Positions 36,301 to 44,694 of a stretch of DNA of 64,000 nucleotides are shown here, piece by piece; the first letter of the stretch is position 1, and every line of letters begins with the position of its first letter. The position numbers and the translations under genes are program-made. The notes under the pieces were generated by a model. That model ran no database searches. It was given only the letters and a program-made list of their open reading frames with translations, and was not told where the DNA came from. The stretch is from Angiostrongylus vasorum. Taxonomy: Eukaryota > Nematoda > Chromadorea > Rhabditida > Metastrongylidae. The stretch is taken from NCBI GenBank assembly GCA_018806985.1, contig JADANN010000429.1, positions 682,001 to 746,000 of the forward strand, written 5' to 3'.

Positions 36301-39300
36301 TGCATGGCAAACACGTAGAAGCTCGTGATAGCAAATTTTTCTCGAACAATTTATGTGGTGTCTACAGATTGGCTCCAAGAACCATCTAAAGGTACCGTAA
36401 TTATCAGTGGCTGGTTCATCAACATCAACGACTATTTCTGTGACATTTCGAGATTTTTAGTACTCGCAGCCTCCATTCAAGGAAAAGAGTACATTCGTTA
36501 TCGGTTTTCAACGATTATTCAGAACATCATGTCCTAAAAAGCTCTCAGAATCAAGGGTTCCTCCACAAAACGTCTGAACCACTCACGACAGATGAGTCTG
36601 TAAGTCGCATCCCAAGAGCACGATATTTCGAAGACAAGATTATCTAACGCTTGAAGTTGAAAATAGGTGGAATTTGCCACACTACTCCGTCAAGCGCTAT
36701 GAACGGAACGAATATTGGTGTCTGCTCAGTGACACACACAAAATGTAGCCATTTTTTATTGAGATAAGAACTATTTAGAAAAAACGATAATTGCTTAGAG
36801 TGGTGTTTAACGATTCAAAAACAACAAATATTCAACAAATGGAGAAAACGATTGGAGCTCATTGATTGCCCACATACTTCAAAACCGCAGCTTCATAAAT
36901 TCTCGATGAATAACAACTAAATGTTCGAGTAATACCAACGTGGGGATGTTGGTATGGGAAAGTAATATCGACAGGGGCGGACAGCACAGTGATAGTGATG
37001 TCCTTCATCACGAGCACGGTGCTAGTTCGATTCCGCGCCGGGTCAACCAAGCCTCTCATTCCCCAAGGGTCGGCAAATTGTTAACGGACTTGTCTGGAAA
37101 AAAAATCACTCTCTGCAATCCAATTGGGAACGCTCCAGCCCGCCTATCTCAGGACTCCAGGGAGAATTACTCGACCAGCATTCTACGACATTCAAGATGA
37201 AATGAAAATCGTCAAGCAACAACCGAAGCCACACGTAAAAACTATAAAGATCTTCGTGGACAATGGATGCGAGGAAACGGCATTCTAGACGTGAAGATGG
37301 GTCATGAAAACAAATAAATAAAAAAAAATATAAACATGAACTTTGATTCTCCGACTTAACACTGCCATCTCATCTGATGGAGGTGCTGAACGACTTCATA
37401 GTCTGAGCACTGTCTAAACGGAAAGCTTAGCGCAGATGACGACTCCGGATCCGGAGGAAATTATTCATTACCGGCTGCTATAAGGAATAGCGAACGACAC
37501 TGCTTGGGTAAAAAATTTGAGGCTACCTATTTGAATTTACCACTGCAACATCTGCGTCATATCATAACGTGGATATTACCTATCCAACATCCAGCAAGAA
37601 TAGACCACTGCCGATAATGGTGTTCATTTTGGGACATATCTAGCCACAATGTGGCAAAATCCTTCTGCAAATCCAAAAGTGGGCGGCAACTTCTTGTGAT
37701 CACGAACTGCTAACGCACTGGCATAGGTTCTTCTACTCTCTGGGGAAAGCATCTCACTCAACCAACATATAAGTTAAACAGAGAATTTACTGTGTTTCGT
37801 GTCATGCTTTTTATGAAAACGAGGAGCCGCTCAAGTATTCAGGCGGCAGTCAATGGACACTACCGGAAGACAAACCGAATGAAAGATGACAAACCAGATG
37901 AAAAAAAGTGCCAGCGTGAGCACAGTATGTGAAAACGGGTCAAATTTAGAAAACGTCCTATTACAACTCAAAGCAATCAGCGAGCAGGTGTATTTCTACA
38001 CCACACGATTTCAAGCGCTGATATTTTAACGCGCGAAAGGCACATTACCTATACATGTGAACTCTGTGTCGTTGGTCTCCACGTGAAATACTCAGTGCTA
38101 GGCTCAGAAAAAGCGGTGGGTATGCGAAGAAGCTGTTTTCTTTTCAGTGCTATTGAAACCTCGGTTTCGTCATTTTTCTGCAGGGGTTGTGGACTTGTTC
38201 GACTGACTAAGTTGCAGTCAATTTGACCTATCCAGGCTCTGAGGAAGGCGAAATCCGCCGAAACGTGACCTTTTTTATGAACAAAGAGTGAACTAACAAC
38301 TCCGTGAATGTTCATCAGAATGCAGAATTATTTGATCAATGCCGACATTAATAAAAAGTCGGTTTTAGGAATTACTACTAAATTTAGAACTCCTGACATG
38401 TTCACCTGCTGTCTATCGCTTGATTTGCTCATAACGTTTTTGTTGTTATGTGCCAACACCAAGTTTCGTACCTGTTGATAAGAGTGGAGCAAAGGATTCG
38501 CTGCCGGCGGCACTGACAACGGCGTCGGATTGGGTGGTAAGGCGGTGATTGGCGGCGGCAAGGTGTTCACCAGCGGATTGCCGACGGAAAGCACAGGAGA
38601 TGGTCCGGTCATCATTCGTGGACTATCGGCAACTGTTCGCATCAGTTGCATCTGCAGGGCCGTCTGTAACGAACGAACAACTCGTCCTATAATAACTATT
38701 ATTACGCGGAACACGAATTCTATACCGTACCAACAATAATATTTTACAAGACGTATAGTTATAGCACGTCCTACGAAACAAAAGAATCCTGAGTCATTTG
38801 CTCTATTTTAGCAAAAACATGAATAATATTATAAAAACCTTGCTTAAAAAATACCGATAACAGTGACATCTACGAAGAAGCTTCCTATAAAGGAACGTTA
38901 ACTTCGAAACAATGCGATTCTAATGTTATACAAGAAGAATCAAACATATGGGATGAGAAAAATTCCTTTTAACCTTAGACTCGAGTTCCGCCTCAGCGCC
39001 TTCGGAAACCGGATTCGAAACCTTTTCTTGACCGGAAACGATACTTCCACGACTTACAGAGTCGGCCTCTTTGCCGCGAGAATAAATTGACATTTCCCGG
39101 CTATTTTTTCTTTACAGTAAACTTTATCTTTGACATTCGTCAACTATCGTGTTTCTCTAAAACGATGTGTTGATCGTTTATTCTCCTCGTATCGATGAAT
39201 TTACAACGCAGTAAATTAAAAAGATGTTGCGGCAACAGTGCACAAATTTTGTAATGCTATCGTATGCATTCACTTACATGCTCTCATTCAGTTTTAGTTC

Positions 39301-42300
39301 CACTAGAAATACAAGAATACTTTAGAATACTATTGTTTTTTATTTTAGTTGCTCCGTCTTCACGTTTACTGTGCGGATCCCAGCACTTCTCAGGTCCAAT
39401 TCATTTCCTCGCATCCATCATCCAAGAAGAACTTCCAACTTTACGAGTGGCTTCGGTTGCTGCTTGAGGATTTTCATTTCATCTTGAATGTCGTAGAATG
39501 CTGGTCGAGCAATTCTCCCTGGAGTCTTGAGCTAGTCGGGCTGGAGCGTTCCCAATTGGACTGCGGATAGTGATTTTTTTTCTAGACAAGTCCGATACCA
39601 ATTTCCCGACTCCGGAGGGATGAGAGGCTTGGTTGGCGCGGAGCAGAATCGAACTAACACCATGCTTGTGATGAATACTATTGTACATGAGCTCAACTAA
39701 TAATGTTAAATAAACCCTAACGTGAACAGTAAACGAAATGGTCAAACATGGGGTACAATACACGCATTGTCGATGCTGGTGCACGAGCTGAGCCGATTAG
39801 GCATAAATCCCTCCGCGGTGGACAAATTGGCATGACTTGCCAAAGAAAGGGAAAAATTCTGATCCCTACAGGCGGTTGACTATCTTCGGTGAAGACTTGG
39901 GAAACCCACTGTAAAAGCTAAAAAGCTCTCGGCGTTGATCAATCCCTGAGGAATGCGCCATGCATTCGCCTTCATTCAGCATCGTTTGGAGTGCTTGAAT
40001 GCATATCTGACATTTACAATGACTCGCGGTGGCTTACCGATGTATCGAGCCAGTGCTGCTATCCTCCCAGACAAGTCTGGTACCAATTTGCCGAGCCCGG
40101 AGGGATGGAAGGCTTGGTGAGCCATGGGCGCGGGGATCGATCCCTCATGTGTGTCGCAGGGTGCCTCCGACCACTGCCACATGGGCCCCATATAATCATT
40201 GCAGGAATGATGAACTTGACCAACATTCAAGCTGAGTCCTGAAGGTGACAAAGTCCTCACTTAACAACCGAAAGCATATGCAGATCCGAACACCCCGTGA
40301 ATGACGAATGCAAGACGATTAGCCGAATGGCAAAACTCTGATTTGAGAATGTAGAATCGTGTGTCATTGGTTTTGAAGCGATAGGTAAACAAATTTTGTC
40401 ACTTGCACTACTCAACGAATCTTTACCATGTGAAAGATGTCCAGCCGATTACTGGTTGGCAAACGCAAGGGAATTCAATGAATAGTCTTCCTATCCATAG
40501 TGCAGTATATTGACACTCCACTATCAGATTTCGCCGAAGGTTTAAGCAACCATCGAGTGGAGTGGAAGGGGTGCGGACTCCGTCCAACTCACCAGTTTTA
40601 CCCTAGCCGAAAAGGAGTTCGATGTTTTGATCTGAGAACACAAGCAGGAGTGAGCCTTTATCAGAGCATAACATGCCGAGATATTCGTGGCTACCTTTTC
40701 GCCGAAAGTAGTATAAAGAGAGGCACAATGGCAAATGTGGTGTGCTCTTGGAGTTCCTCGAACGAGCGAAGCCTACCGCACAGTTCTGCACACTACAGAA
40801 AGGAATGAAAACTTCTTTATGTTCGTCGAGTCCACCGATGATTAATAGCATTATGAGCAATTGTAAGTGAAGCAGACGATCGTTTAATGGAAAAAAGCTT
40901 CTTTGAGGTAGCCAACCGTTTCCATTCCTACTTCTCTCTGTTTCATCATTCAGCGCCAACGATTTAAAAATAGAAGCAAACTACTTGTCGCTGTGTGCAC
41001 GGTCTTCAACCAGCACGTGTTTTCTGGATGAGGAGCTTTTCGGTATCGCTTATTGAATGATAGGATGAAAACTCGTCCACAGCTTACTTTTTTCTGTTTT
41101 CAAGAAACCATAGATGGAGCCAAACGTTGTGTTAATACTCCATCATCTACATATATTTTTGGATGAGAAACGCTTTCAAATCATAGGACGTTTAGTAACG
41201 TGAGAATTCGAATGCAGTTGCGACGTTCTGTAGTCGACAGACGTTGTGCGATCTCGTTCATTGAATGGAAATATCGCTCATTAATTACCGATAAAACGAG
41301 ATCACATTTGTGGCTAACTAACACAAAGGCGGTGTGGTGGTGAACGCGTTAGCCTCCGGAAAGGGCAATTGCGCGTTCGTTCTCCACCGCAGACACCTGC
41401 GGTCGGGAGTTTTGCAAATATCTCGGCAATATTGTGGTCGTATTTCGCTTAATACCCTGCCGTAAAAATTATAGTAGGCAGAAAATAAAAAGCAGACATT
41501 ATGAATTAACTCAAAAGCGTCGAAATTACTAGACAAGAGGAGAAGCTCAAATGGGAATTAAAAGATGAGCACTGTATGGACGACGAGGGATAAAAGATTC
41601 GGAATGGACCAAACAGCCATGTATTCGATTCCATTCGTAGTATGGTGGAGGTGATTGCATACTTGGCTTGTACAGTGAAATGCGGGAGCCTAGCGACGTA
41701 ACAACTAAACGCTGCTATTCTCCCAGATAGGCCTGGTATCAATTTGCCAACCTTGGAGAGACGATAGGCTTGCTTGACCAGGGCGCATAGTAGAACTAAT
41801 GATCGCGTACATATTGCAAGGCTCCCCTAACTACTGCGCCACACACGCCTTGTTGAGTACCGCAACTTGACTAAATTAAGTCCCTAAGAACAAAACGACT
41901 TCTTTCCAACTTGAAGTGCTTTCACACATAATATTATCACATGAGTCTTAGAAATAGAGAGTAATTCATCTGAACAAAATCTTGATGCTACAGTAGAAAG
42001 GACAAATTTTTTGACATTTATACAAAGTCACTAATAGCTTCCGTATACTCGCAGTCACTCATGCATCCATAATTGGGAACACCTGCATGGATATGACTCG
42101 CATCAATTCGACCCGTACCCTACAATCTCATCACTGAGGAGTACATTGAGGATGGTTCGGATCTTCTCCATTACTAACATCTCATCTATGCGACGAGATC
42201 TCAACAAACGTACGAGTTTAGTAACGAGCTCAGTTAGCAGTAACCCATAGGTATCCTCCGACCAAAAGTAACGAAAATGACTGATCCCGCCTAAAGAGAG

Positions 42301-43410
42301 TGTGAGGTAATTCGTGTGCTTCGAGTAAGTAGAGGAACCTAGGTAACAAATATGACACATGATTGAGGGAAGCAGAGACGTTACTGGCAGCTCCTCGATT
42401 TAGTTGGAGATTAATAAGACAGCAGACAGGGAAGGTGATCACAAATACATGAAGGGATCATCATGACATATCATGCAGACTTCGACCGTTTGAACATTTG
42501 TGCGGCTATCACACAACTTGATTGAGTGACGGTTGAGCTGCTCAGTTTGGTGGAATCTTCCTGCTAGCAGTGCTAGGGCGTTCCCGTGTATTTTCATTAC
42601 TAGACAGCCGCCGATTTTTGTTGTTCCGAGGAGCATTTACTACCCTACGACTAAAATTCATTCCAGGCAGCAGAAATTCTTATGGATGGCCAATATACTG
42701 GTCTAGAACTAAATAGTAAGGCAGATCCGTTTTTTTAATAAAGAGTGTAATACTAGGACTAACGTATTCCGCCAATGAATTCACGAAATTACAAGGTATA
42801 ACCCAGTCAGGGTTTCAGCTAACGGTGACTGTTACACTGTAATACAATTCCAGCACGAATTAGTAACAGTTGACCCTAACCGATCCGGTTTCCGTCTGTT
42901 GAATCTCGGTCGGAATTCTAATAGACGGCCCAGAGATGACATTTTCACGATCTTTTTATGCTAACTTTTTATTTACTGCCTATTGTTAGTTTTCAGGGCA
43001 GGATATGATGTGAGATACAACCACTACGATGCTGAGGTATTTGGAAAACTTGAACCCTAGACTTTGCAGGACCAAAAATTTTTCTACGGTTTAGTGCCAA
43101 TAGCCACCAAAACAAAAAACAAGTAAACAAAAATAAAGTAATGTAAGCAAGACGAAAAGAGCTTCAGCTTCATCTCGTCCATTCTCAACATTCTGAACTA
43201 CTGCCTTTTATTTTGTTTGCCTAGTTCCATGTCTTGTTTTTTTTGCATGCGTCCTGTTTCATGTATACTAAATTCAAAAAATGATGGTCGTTAGCACAAC
43301 AGAACCATCAATCAATAGATACCGTAGCTCACCAGGATATCGGCCAACGCCGGTTGCGACCACTGAGCCGCACTGGATGATGTTGCCTGCTGCTGGCCAT
43401 CGCCATTCAT
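24262..43410 (-). CDS. AXH-domain (ataxin-1-like) gene, eight coding exons
   Basis: Spliced gene on the minus strand, about 410 codons, joined from exons 43410-43333, 38663-38472, 36073-35754, 34047-33894, 33478-33334, 27906-27793, 24878-24732 and 24345-24262. The join reads as a Q/S-rich start, a Pro/Ser/Thr-rich disordered stretch (about residues 27-225), a full AXH domain (about 230-350) and a basic tail ending in KKMRK. AXH signatures seen are HFMKGTMIQ, LKK|VEEM, IKFSVGQ, LEHPFFVLGKGW and VGDVCISL, in the same order as in ataxin-1. AXH domains bind protein and RNA and dimerise; ataxin-1 family members work in nuclear transcriptional repression with partners such as Capicua (family knowledge, not shown here). 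Every intron is GT-AG. Phases agree at all junctions except exon 5 to exon 6, where one extra base is present. The start ATG lies 4 bases after an AG acceptor, so trans-splicing or an upstream exon are both possible. Confidence 0.85.
24732..24878 (-). CDS. AXH gene exon 7, end of AXH domain
   Basis: This 147-base exon of 49 codons lies between the acceptor gaaggtgttcag and the donor GAAATG|GTGAGT, phase 0 on both sides. It opens with VGDVCISLSRRSQENAKQ, the conserved last AXH strand. A charged, probably helical segment rich in Ala, Glu and Lys follows (TLAEAAEFKNKEAAQAAIRE). Codon usage is strongly GC-biased compared with the flanking intron. Confidence 0.9.
25450..25675 (-). mobile_element. 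SINE-A, diverged, in AXH intron 6
   Basis: tgataaagatttcggcgctg to cctaaccactatactacccc, with cctctcagacatgtct as the module remnant and internal deletions. It lies between exons 6 and 7. Confidence 0.72.
26172..26278 (+). mobile_element. SINE-A 3' fragment, in AXH intron 6
   Basis: The body and tail only: gccggatatgcattcaacca to accctttttatcctttta. The 5' head is absent, as in a 5'-truncated insertion. Confidence 0.75.
26925..27010 (+). repeat. Hammerhead-like motif with AAC/GAC microsatellite
   Basis: CTGAGGA at 26938-26944, perfect stem II GGCG-loop-CGCC, then GAAACGTC (26958-26965) and AGCC pairing with GGCT. A (CAACAA)n/(GACAAC)n tract follows at 26975-27008. The core is fully intact. 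It lies in the intron between AXH exons 6 and 7. Confidence 0.75.
27335..27668 (-). mobile_element. SINE-C, diverged, in AXH intron 6
   Basis: tgctgtgcggacccagcact, gcgacaacttgaggattttc, gaaactggtaccaatttttc and gaacagcatcacaaccact. It ends just right of... and close to AXH exon 6 (27,793). Confidence 0.72.
27793..27906 (-). CDS. AXH gene exon 6, conserved PFF-GWSSC segment
   Basis: This 114-base exon of 38 codons runs from the acceptor ggtcttctag to the donor TTGAAG|GTGGGT, in phase 0. The protein reads ATLEPQLEHPFFVLGKGW, then CSCDPHRTAETYGLECQELK. This corresponds to the EYPFFVFGQGWSSC-type segment of ataxin-1 with its downstream Cys residues. A nearer acceptor (gcttgag, exon start 27894) is also in frame and would drop four residues. 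It is separated from exon 5 by a 5.4-kb intron that contains a Penelope-like element. Confidence 0.88.
28130..28365 (+). mobile_element. SINE-B, in AXH intron 5
   Basis: From cagcttaattaggttcaatg to tcaacatcattgtggttatg. The head reads ctggtgtggtggtgaacagg, and the GC-rich hairpin cgcagacacttgcgg is intact. No 3' hairpin module. Confidence 0.77.
28753..28767. repeat. 15-bp target-site duplication, left of Penelope-like element
   Basis: TACAGCTCAATAATT occurs here and again at 32045-32059, directly flanking the element. The element's own end may contribute the first two bases, so the true duplication is 13-15 bp. Confidence 0.75.
28768..29484 (-). repeat. Inverted left arm of Penelope-like element
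   Basis: This stretch is the reverse complement of 31278-31994. Read on the minus strand it contains the same endonuclease segment, the same ttgagcaaacacgagg border and the same hammerhead-like motif. The similarity stops abruptly at the ATTA near 29484. The arms differ by scattered substitutions, for example a stop in the endonuclease part of this arm. Confidence 0.85.
28822..28866 (-). ncRNA. Hammerhead-like ribozyme motif, Penelope left arm
   Basis: On the minus strand the order is CAGGCT, CTGAGGA, A, GGCG-loop-CGCC, GAAACGTC, AGCTTG. Core, stem II and stem I are all intact. There is no room for a normal stem III. The palindrome ACGT suggests a dimeric fold, as known for minimal hammerheads of Penelope-like elements. 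Confidence 0.75.
29550..31118 (+). pseudogene. Penelope-type reverse transcriptase, frameshifted
   Basis: Reverse transcriptase of a Penelope-like element, read through three frames. An N-terminal part carries SVSDKGGEFVVIPH (frame of 29823), then LIKTHK and LRPIISCVDGPT (frame of 30184), then SFDVSALYANV (motif A, frame of 30443), GLAMGQRLAPSLA and the catalytic YIDDCF box near 30,750. A stop at about 30,830 interrupts the frame, and homology resumes with the thumb region to a TAG at about 31,118. The order of motifs and the YIDD box match Penelope-like reverse transcriptases, which are related to telomerase. At least three frameshifts plus one stop mean it is inactive. Confidence 0.87.
31165..31704 (+). 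CDS. Penelope-type GIY-YIG endonuclease domain, open
   Basis: An open frame of 179 codons holds the C-terminal module of the element. A Cys cluster (RPCATQNCIVCPNG, then DC) precedes the GIY-YIG core VYLISCKTCGDEYIGETGR. R…RIKEH, a following H and a downstream Glu (EAFW) supply further conserved residues. Penelope-like elements use this nuclease to nick target DNA. The M at 31165 is only an internal residue of the ancestral polyprotein; homology begins upstream in another frame, so this segment is not an independent gene. It is the best preserved part of the element. Confidence 0.85.
   Translation: MVPFILPFISNDVSAAIKRCLRRASLENSVNVVEMPPSNLRRQLVRNRLYDRPCATQNCIVCPNGRDGDCMSSGTVYLISCKTCGDEYIGETGRPLCVRIKEHLVGKRKPNTPLGTHRTQRHSGEDFEVRVTILAQESRTQARKTLEAFWINSRNPKMNRREECLIITRDIGQYIRLLF
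31278..31994 (+). repeat. Right arm of Penelope-like element
   Basis: Partner of the inverted left arm. It contains the endonuclease 3' half, the terminal region that also occurs solo at 6440-6720 and 38050-38390, and the hammerhead-like motif at 31897-31937. The element continues about 50 bases beyond the arm before the target duplication. Confidence 0.85.
31897..31937 (+). ncRNA. Hammerhead-like ribozyme motif, Penelope right arm
   Basis: The order is CTGAGGA (31904-31910), AGTCG-loop-CGCC with one mismatch in stem II, GAAACGTC (31924-31932) and AGCTTG. It is the plus-strand counterpart of the motif at 28822-28866, slightly weakened. Confidence 0.7.
32045..32059. repeat. 15-bp target-site duplication, right of Penelope-like element
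   Basis: Exact second copy of TACAGCTCAATAATT (first copy 28753-28767). Confidence 0.75.
32480..32660 (-). mobile_element. SINE-A fragment, diverged
   Basis: tgctatgcatttgactgcat, ccccagacaaggtctggtgc and ccctgaaaaagatgga follow the SINE-A order. The head is missing. It lies in the intron between exons 5 and 6. Confidence 0.6.
32835..32935 (+). repeat. SINE-D fragment
   Basis: cggtctcgcctcggttaaat, ctcctgggtgccgaag and gacggcagcatctgccaagc recall the first third of SINE-D. Confidence 0.35.
33334..33478 (-). CDS. AXH gene exon 5, middle of AXH domain
   Basis: The acceptor gccgatttaag is followed by VEEMSSDDFLLAAPL, then a stretch ending ARIKFSVGQSQYEG. This matches the AXH core (VEDL…DF, V…I, I-F-VG). 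As written the exon is 145 bases (phase 1), while the next exon starts in phase 0. Removing one G from the GAGGGTGAGT donor would give the textbook AG|GTGAGT site and restore phase. Either the assembly has a homopolymer error, an extra microexon exists, or this allele carries a frameshift. Confidence 0.85.
33894..34047 (-). CDS. AXH gene exon 4, start of AXH domain
   Basis: This 154-base exon enters in phase 2 after the acceptor cttgttttcag and leaves in phase 0 at AAGAAA|GTACGG. It encodes an acidic linker (TLDDLEASTSTNTKSPEF) and then the first AXH strand, YIPSHFMKGTMIQMASGKLKK. The FMKG-x-x-I-Q and GxLKK pattern is the hallmark beginning of the AXH domain, and the exon boundary falls just before the VE that follows in ataxin-1. 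Confidence 0.9.
34678..34895 (-). mobile_element. SINE-A, partial, in AXH intron 3
   Basis: ataccattcgacttcatcaa to ctcttcacgcgtcccc. A deletion removes part of the body before gtcaatgtcccgccag. The family tail is lost. Confidence 0.68.
35160..35648 (+). pseudogene. Non-LTR retrotransposon (RTE-like) 3' end fragment, in AXH intron 3
   Basis: Translation gives AVERMMLG, then KLRWAGHVMRMNDSRW and TRAVSDWIPRDVKRT. After a frameshift near 35,460 come GRPPTRW and KSLEERYDARRVSRASRTH, with two stops. The order is the C-terminal end of RTE-like elements. It lies just left of AXH exon 3 (35,754) in plus orientation, opposite to the gene. Confidence 0.75.
35754..36073 (-). CDS. AXH gene exon 3, Ser/Thr/Pro-rich
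   Basis: This 320-base exon starts after the acceptor ttatttttcag and ends at the donor CAAAG|GTAAGC. It enters in phase 0 and leaves in phase 2, which exon 4 accepts. The protein begins VLNPAFLELQRQLIAQQTAQF, a Gln/Leu-rich amphipathic segment. A Ser/Thr/Pro/Ala-rich disordered region follows, ending VRKPTFPQ. The opposite strand is also open here, as often happens in GC-rich exons. Confidence 0.8.
36965..37332 (+). mobile_element. SINE-C, complete, in AXH intron 2
   Basis: Box B AGTTCGATTCC at 37024-37034, then the shared module (accaagcctctcattcccca…ggacttgtctgg) and the C tail (gcaatccaattgggaacgct…caatggatgcgaggaaa). The A-rich end is aaacaaataaataaaaaaaa. Confidence 0.87.
38050..38390 (+). 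repeat. Solo Penelope-like terminal sequence, cleavage triplet changed
   Basis: It matches the right terminal region of the element at 28,768-32,044 from gtgaactctgtg through gatcaatgccga…aaaaagtcgg. The hammerhead-like motif has CTGAGGA at 38239-38245 and a perfect stem II, but GAAACGTG instead of GAAACGTC. The residue at the cleavage site is therefore G, which hammerheads do not tolerate. It lies in the intron between AXH exons 1 and 2... specifically just left of exon 2. Confidence 0.75.
38472..38663 (-). CDS. AXH gene exon 2, Pro/Leu-rich
   Basis: This is a 192-base exon of 64 codons between the acceptor gttcgttacag and the donor CAG|GTACGA, phase 0 on both sides. It begins TALQMQLMRTVADSPRMM and continues with a Pro/Leu/Asn-rich low-complexity stretch ending LLHSYQQ. 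No domain is recognised; it reads as disordered. Support comes from clean splice sites, uninterrupted frame, GC-rich third positions and its position in line with the AXH exons. Confidence 0.75.
39335..39690 (-). mobile_element. SINE-C, complete, in AXH intron 1
   Basis: The tail is on the left (tgttttttattttag), then gaatgctggtcgagcaattc, ggagcgttcccaattggact, gacaagtccgataccaattt and ggcgcggagcagaatcgaac. Box B on the minus strand is GTTCGATTCTG. Confidence 0.85.
39919..40190 (-). mobile_element. SINE-A, complete, in AXH intron 1
   Basis: Close to the common form from aaaagctctcggcgttgatc to ccgaccactgccacatgggc. One base is lost in box A (cactgccac). It lies in the intron between exons 1 and 2. 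Confidence 0.87.
40490..40870 (+). pseudogene. Non-LTR retrotransposon 3' fragment, strongly decayed
   Basis: gcgaagcctaccgcacagtt, gcacactacagaaaggaatg, cgtcgagtccaccgatgatt and gcattatgagcaattgtaag parallel the last 150 bases of the fragment at 35,160-35,648. No continuous frame remains. Confidence 0.5.
41325..41495 (+). mobile_element. SINE-B, 3' part with hairpin module, in AXH intron 1
   Basis: From ggcggtgtggtggtgaacgc to accctgccgtaaaaattata and gtaggcagaaaataaaaag. The CTGCC…GGCAG hairpin closes the element. Confidence 0.8.
41590..41852 (-). mobile_element. SINE-A, diverged, in AXH intron 1
   Basis: gggataaaagattcggaatg to ctgcgccacacacgcc, with ctcccagataggcctggtat as the module. 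It lies just right of a SINE-B copy. Confidence 0.72.
42103..42636 (-). other. Unassigned ORFs of protein-like composition
   Basis: Two adjacent minus-strand frames, 42636-42439 (65 codons, MLLGTTKIGGCLVMKIHGNA… with CMICHDDPF) and 42360-42103 (85 codons, …LLLTELVTKLVRLLRSRRID…), have a plausible amino-acid mix and no SINE origin. They lie in the long intron between AXH exons 1 and 2. I recognise no family. They could be decayed retroelement pieces or chance. Confidence 0.25.
42965..43075 (-). mobile_element. SINE-B 3' fragment
   Basis: tttttatttactgcctattg…tcagggcaggatatgatg and gatgctgaggtatttgg give the hairpin module and the 3' body only. Confidence 0.65.
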
Positions 43411-43414
43411 CGAT
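43333..43414 (-). CDS. AXH gene exon 1 (first recognised)
   Basis: On the minus strand the acceptor ggaaatttag is followed by ATCG and then ATG at 43410. The 26 codons begin MNGDGQQQATSSSAAQW and end ALADIL, followed by the donor CTG|GTGAGC. The phase is 0 at the donor, matching exon 2. An acceptor so close to the ATG is typical of spliced-leader addition in nematodes, but an upstream coding exon joined in phase cannot be excluded. The sequence is clearly more GC-rich than its surroundings. Confidence 0.6.
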
Positions 43415-43524
43415 CTAAATTTCCATAGAAAAAAATGAAAACATGCAAAATGTTTATTGCTTCATGCTAATTTAGCGTGACATGAAAAAAACGCCGGAAG
43501 GGGAATAAGACGGCGAGAACGCGA

Positions 43525-43953
43525 ATGAGCGAAAGCAACGAAGAAACGAAACGGAAAATTTCATCAAGAAAGTCAGACGAGGGACACGATTGTAGGAGAG
43601 AAGAGAGCTTGGTAGTCCACATAACACTGGCTAGTAGTAATATTGATCTCGATAGGGACAAAAGAATGGCCCAAATTGTCCTAGACAAACTAACTCTGAC
43701 GGGGGTTTTTTCCTTTATTTGGAGAAAAACTGTGACAATAAATCTCATGGACGGTATTTTCACAGGTTTACGAATGAGTCTATTGCACTTGCCAAATAGA
43801 AGAAATCCGAACTCAATTAGAACCTCTTCTTCATTTTTAATTAGTAAGGGGGAAAATTACATGCGCAACAAGTCGTGCAACCCCCACAACCACCACGGTG
43901 GACGAGTTACCACTGCACATGTTTCGTACGGATTTTTCTATACTTATGAATGA
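43525..43953 (+). other. Unassigned 142-codon ORF
   Basis: Open frame MSESNEETKRKISSRKSDEG…, lying just upstream of AXH exon 1 on the opposite strand. The start is charged and low-complexity, and the second half is AT-rich with random-looking composition. No domain is recognised. It is most likely chance. Confidence 0.15.
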
Positions 43954-44304
43954 AAACAAATGAATACGTTTTCCTGTTACTGCCCAACTTTTAATTGAAC
44001 ACTTTCCGACTTATGGGCTAATATTTATCCCTTCCTGCTGCTTTAAGCCTTCCACTTATTGCTGACTTTTTGTCCGTACTATTGCGCCCTGAAATCCTCA
44101 TTGTACCTATCACTGGATTAAAGTGATCCCCAAGGATCAGCGTTGAGATATTTTCCTTCGATATGCTGCCGCTCATCGTATGACGATCTTGTGGATAATG
44201 GGCTCCCCATTTTCTTTGCTTTATCGTAAAGTTCAACGGCTGTTTGTATGCATCTCCTCCGCATCCGAGCATTTTATTTTTATTCCATGTTGCGTGACAT
44301 ACAA

Positions 44305-44375
44305 CATTCATTGAACAACGCGACGAGGGGGGTGTTTCTGAGTGTTGAACGGCGATGTAGAATGGGAAACAGTTC
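44305..44375 (+). repeat. SINE-D fragment
   Basis: ggggggtgtttctgagtgtt and gaacggcgatgtagaatggg correspond to the gaggtgttcctgggtgtcga/gctgcgatgtagcagcgg part. Confidence 0.45.
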
Positions 44376-44608
44376 ATCTATACAGTCAAATTATCAAAAA
44401 TTAAGAAATAGTCCAGTGTTCCCATTGGCAGACAAGGATAAGAATACATTTATTCCGGAAACCACCGGGATATTGGAAGAAACCGAGGGCACGGCACTGA
44501 TCGGAATTGCCCCTCAACACACACATGGACTTTGATTCGATTTTGCTTTCTAGGCTAGCTAACAAGGCCTCCCATGTTTCAGGTATCTGCAGATTTGTAT
44601 CTGATCAT

Positions 44609-44694
44609 CCGAAGAGAATAAAAAACACCGAGTTGGTGCGTCGCTAGGTAGCCGAAGAGGATAAAAACACTGTCTTGGTGCTTCGCTAGGGCTT
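44609..44694 (+). repeat. 43-bp tandem duplication
   Basis: ccgaagagaataaaaaacac…ttggtgcgtcgctagg at 44,609 is repeated at 44,652 (ccgaagaggataaaaacact…ttggtgcttcgctagg) with several substitutions. Confidence 0.7.

Noticed and set aside
43525..43953. 142-codon plus-strand ORF as a host gene.
   Set aside because: No domain, no conserved splice context, and the composition of the second half looks random. Kept only as a low-confidence note.
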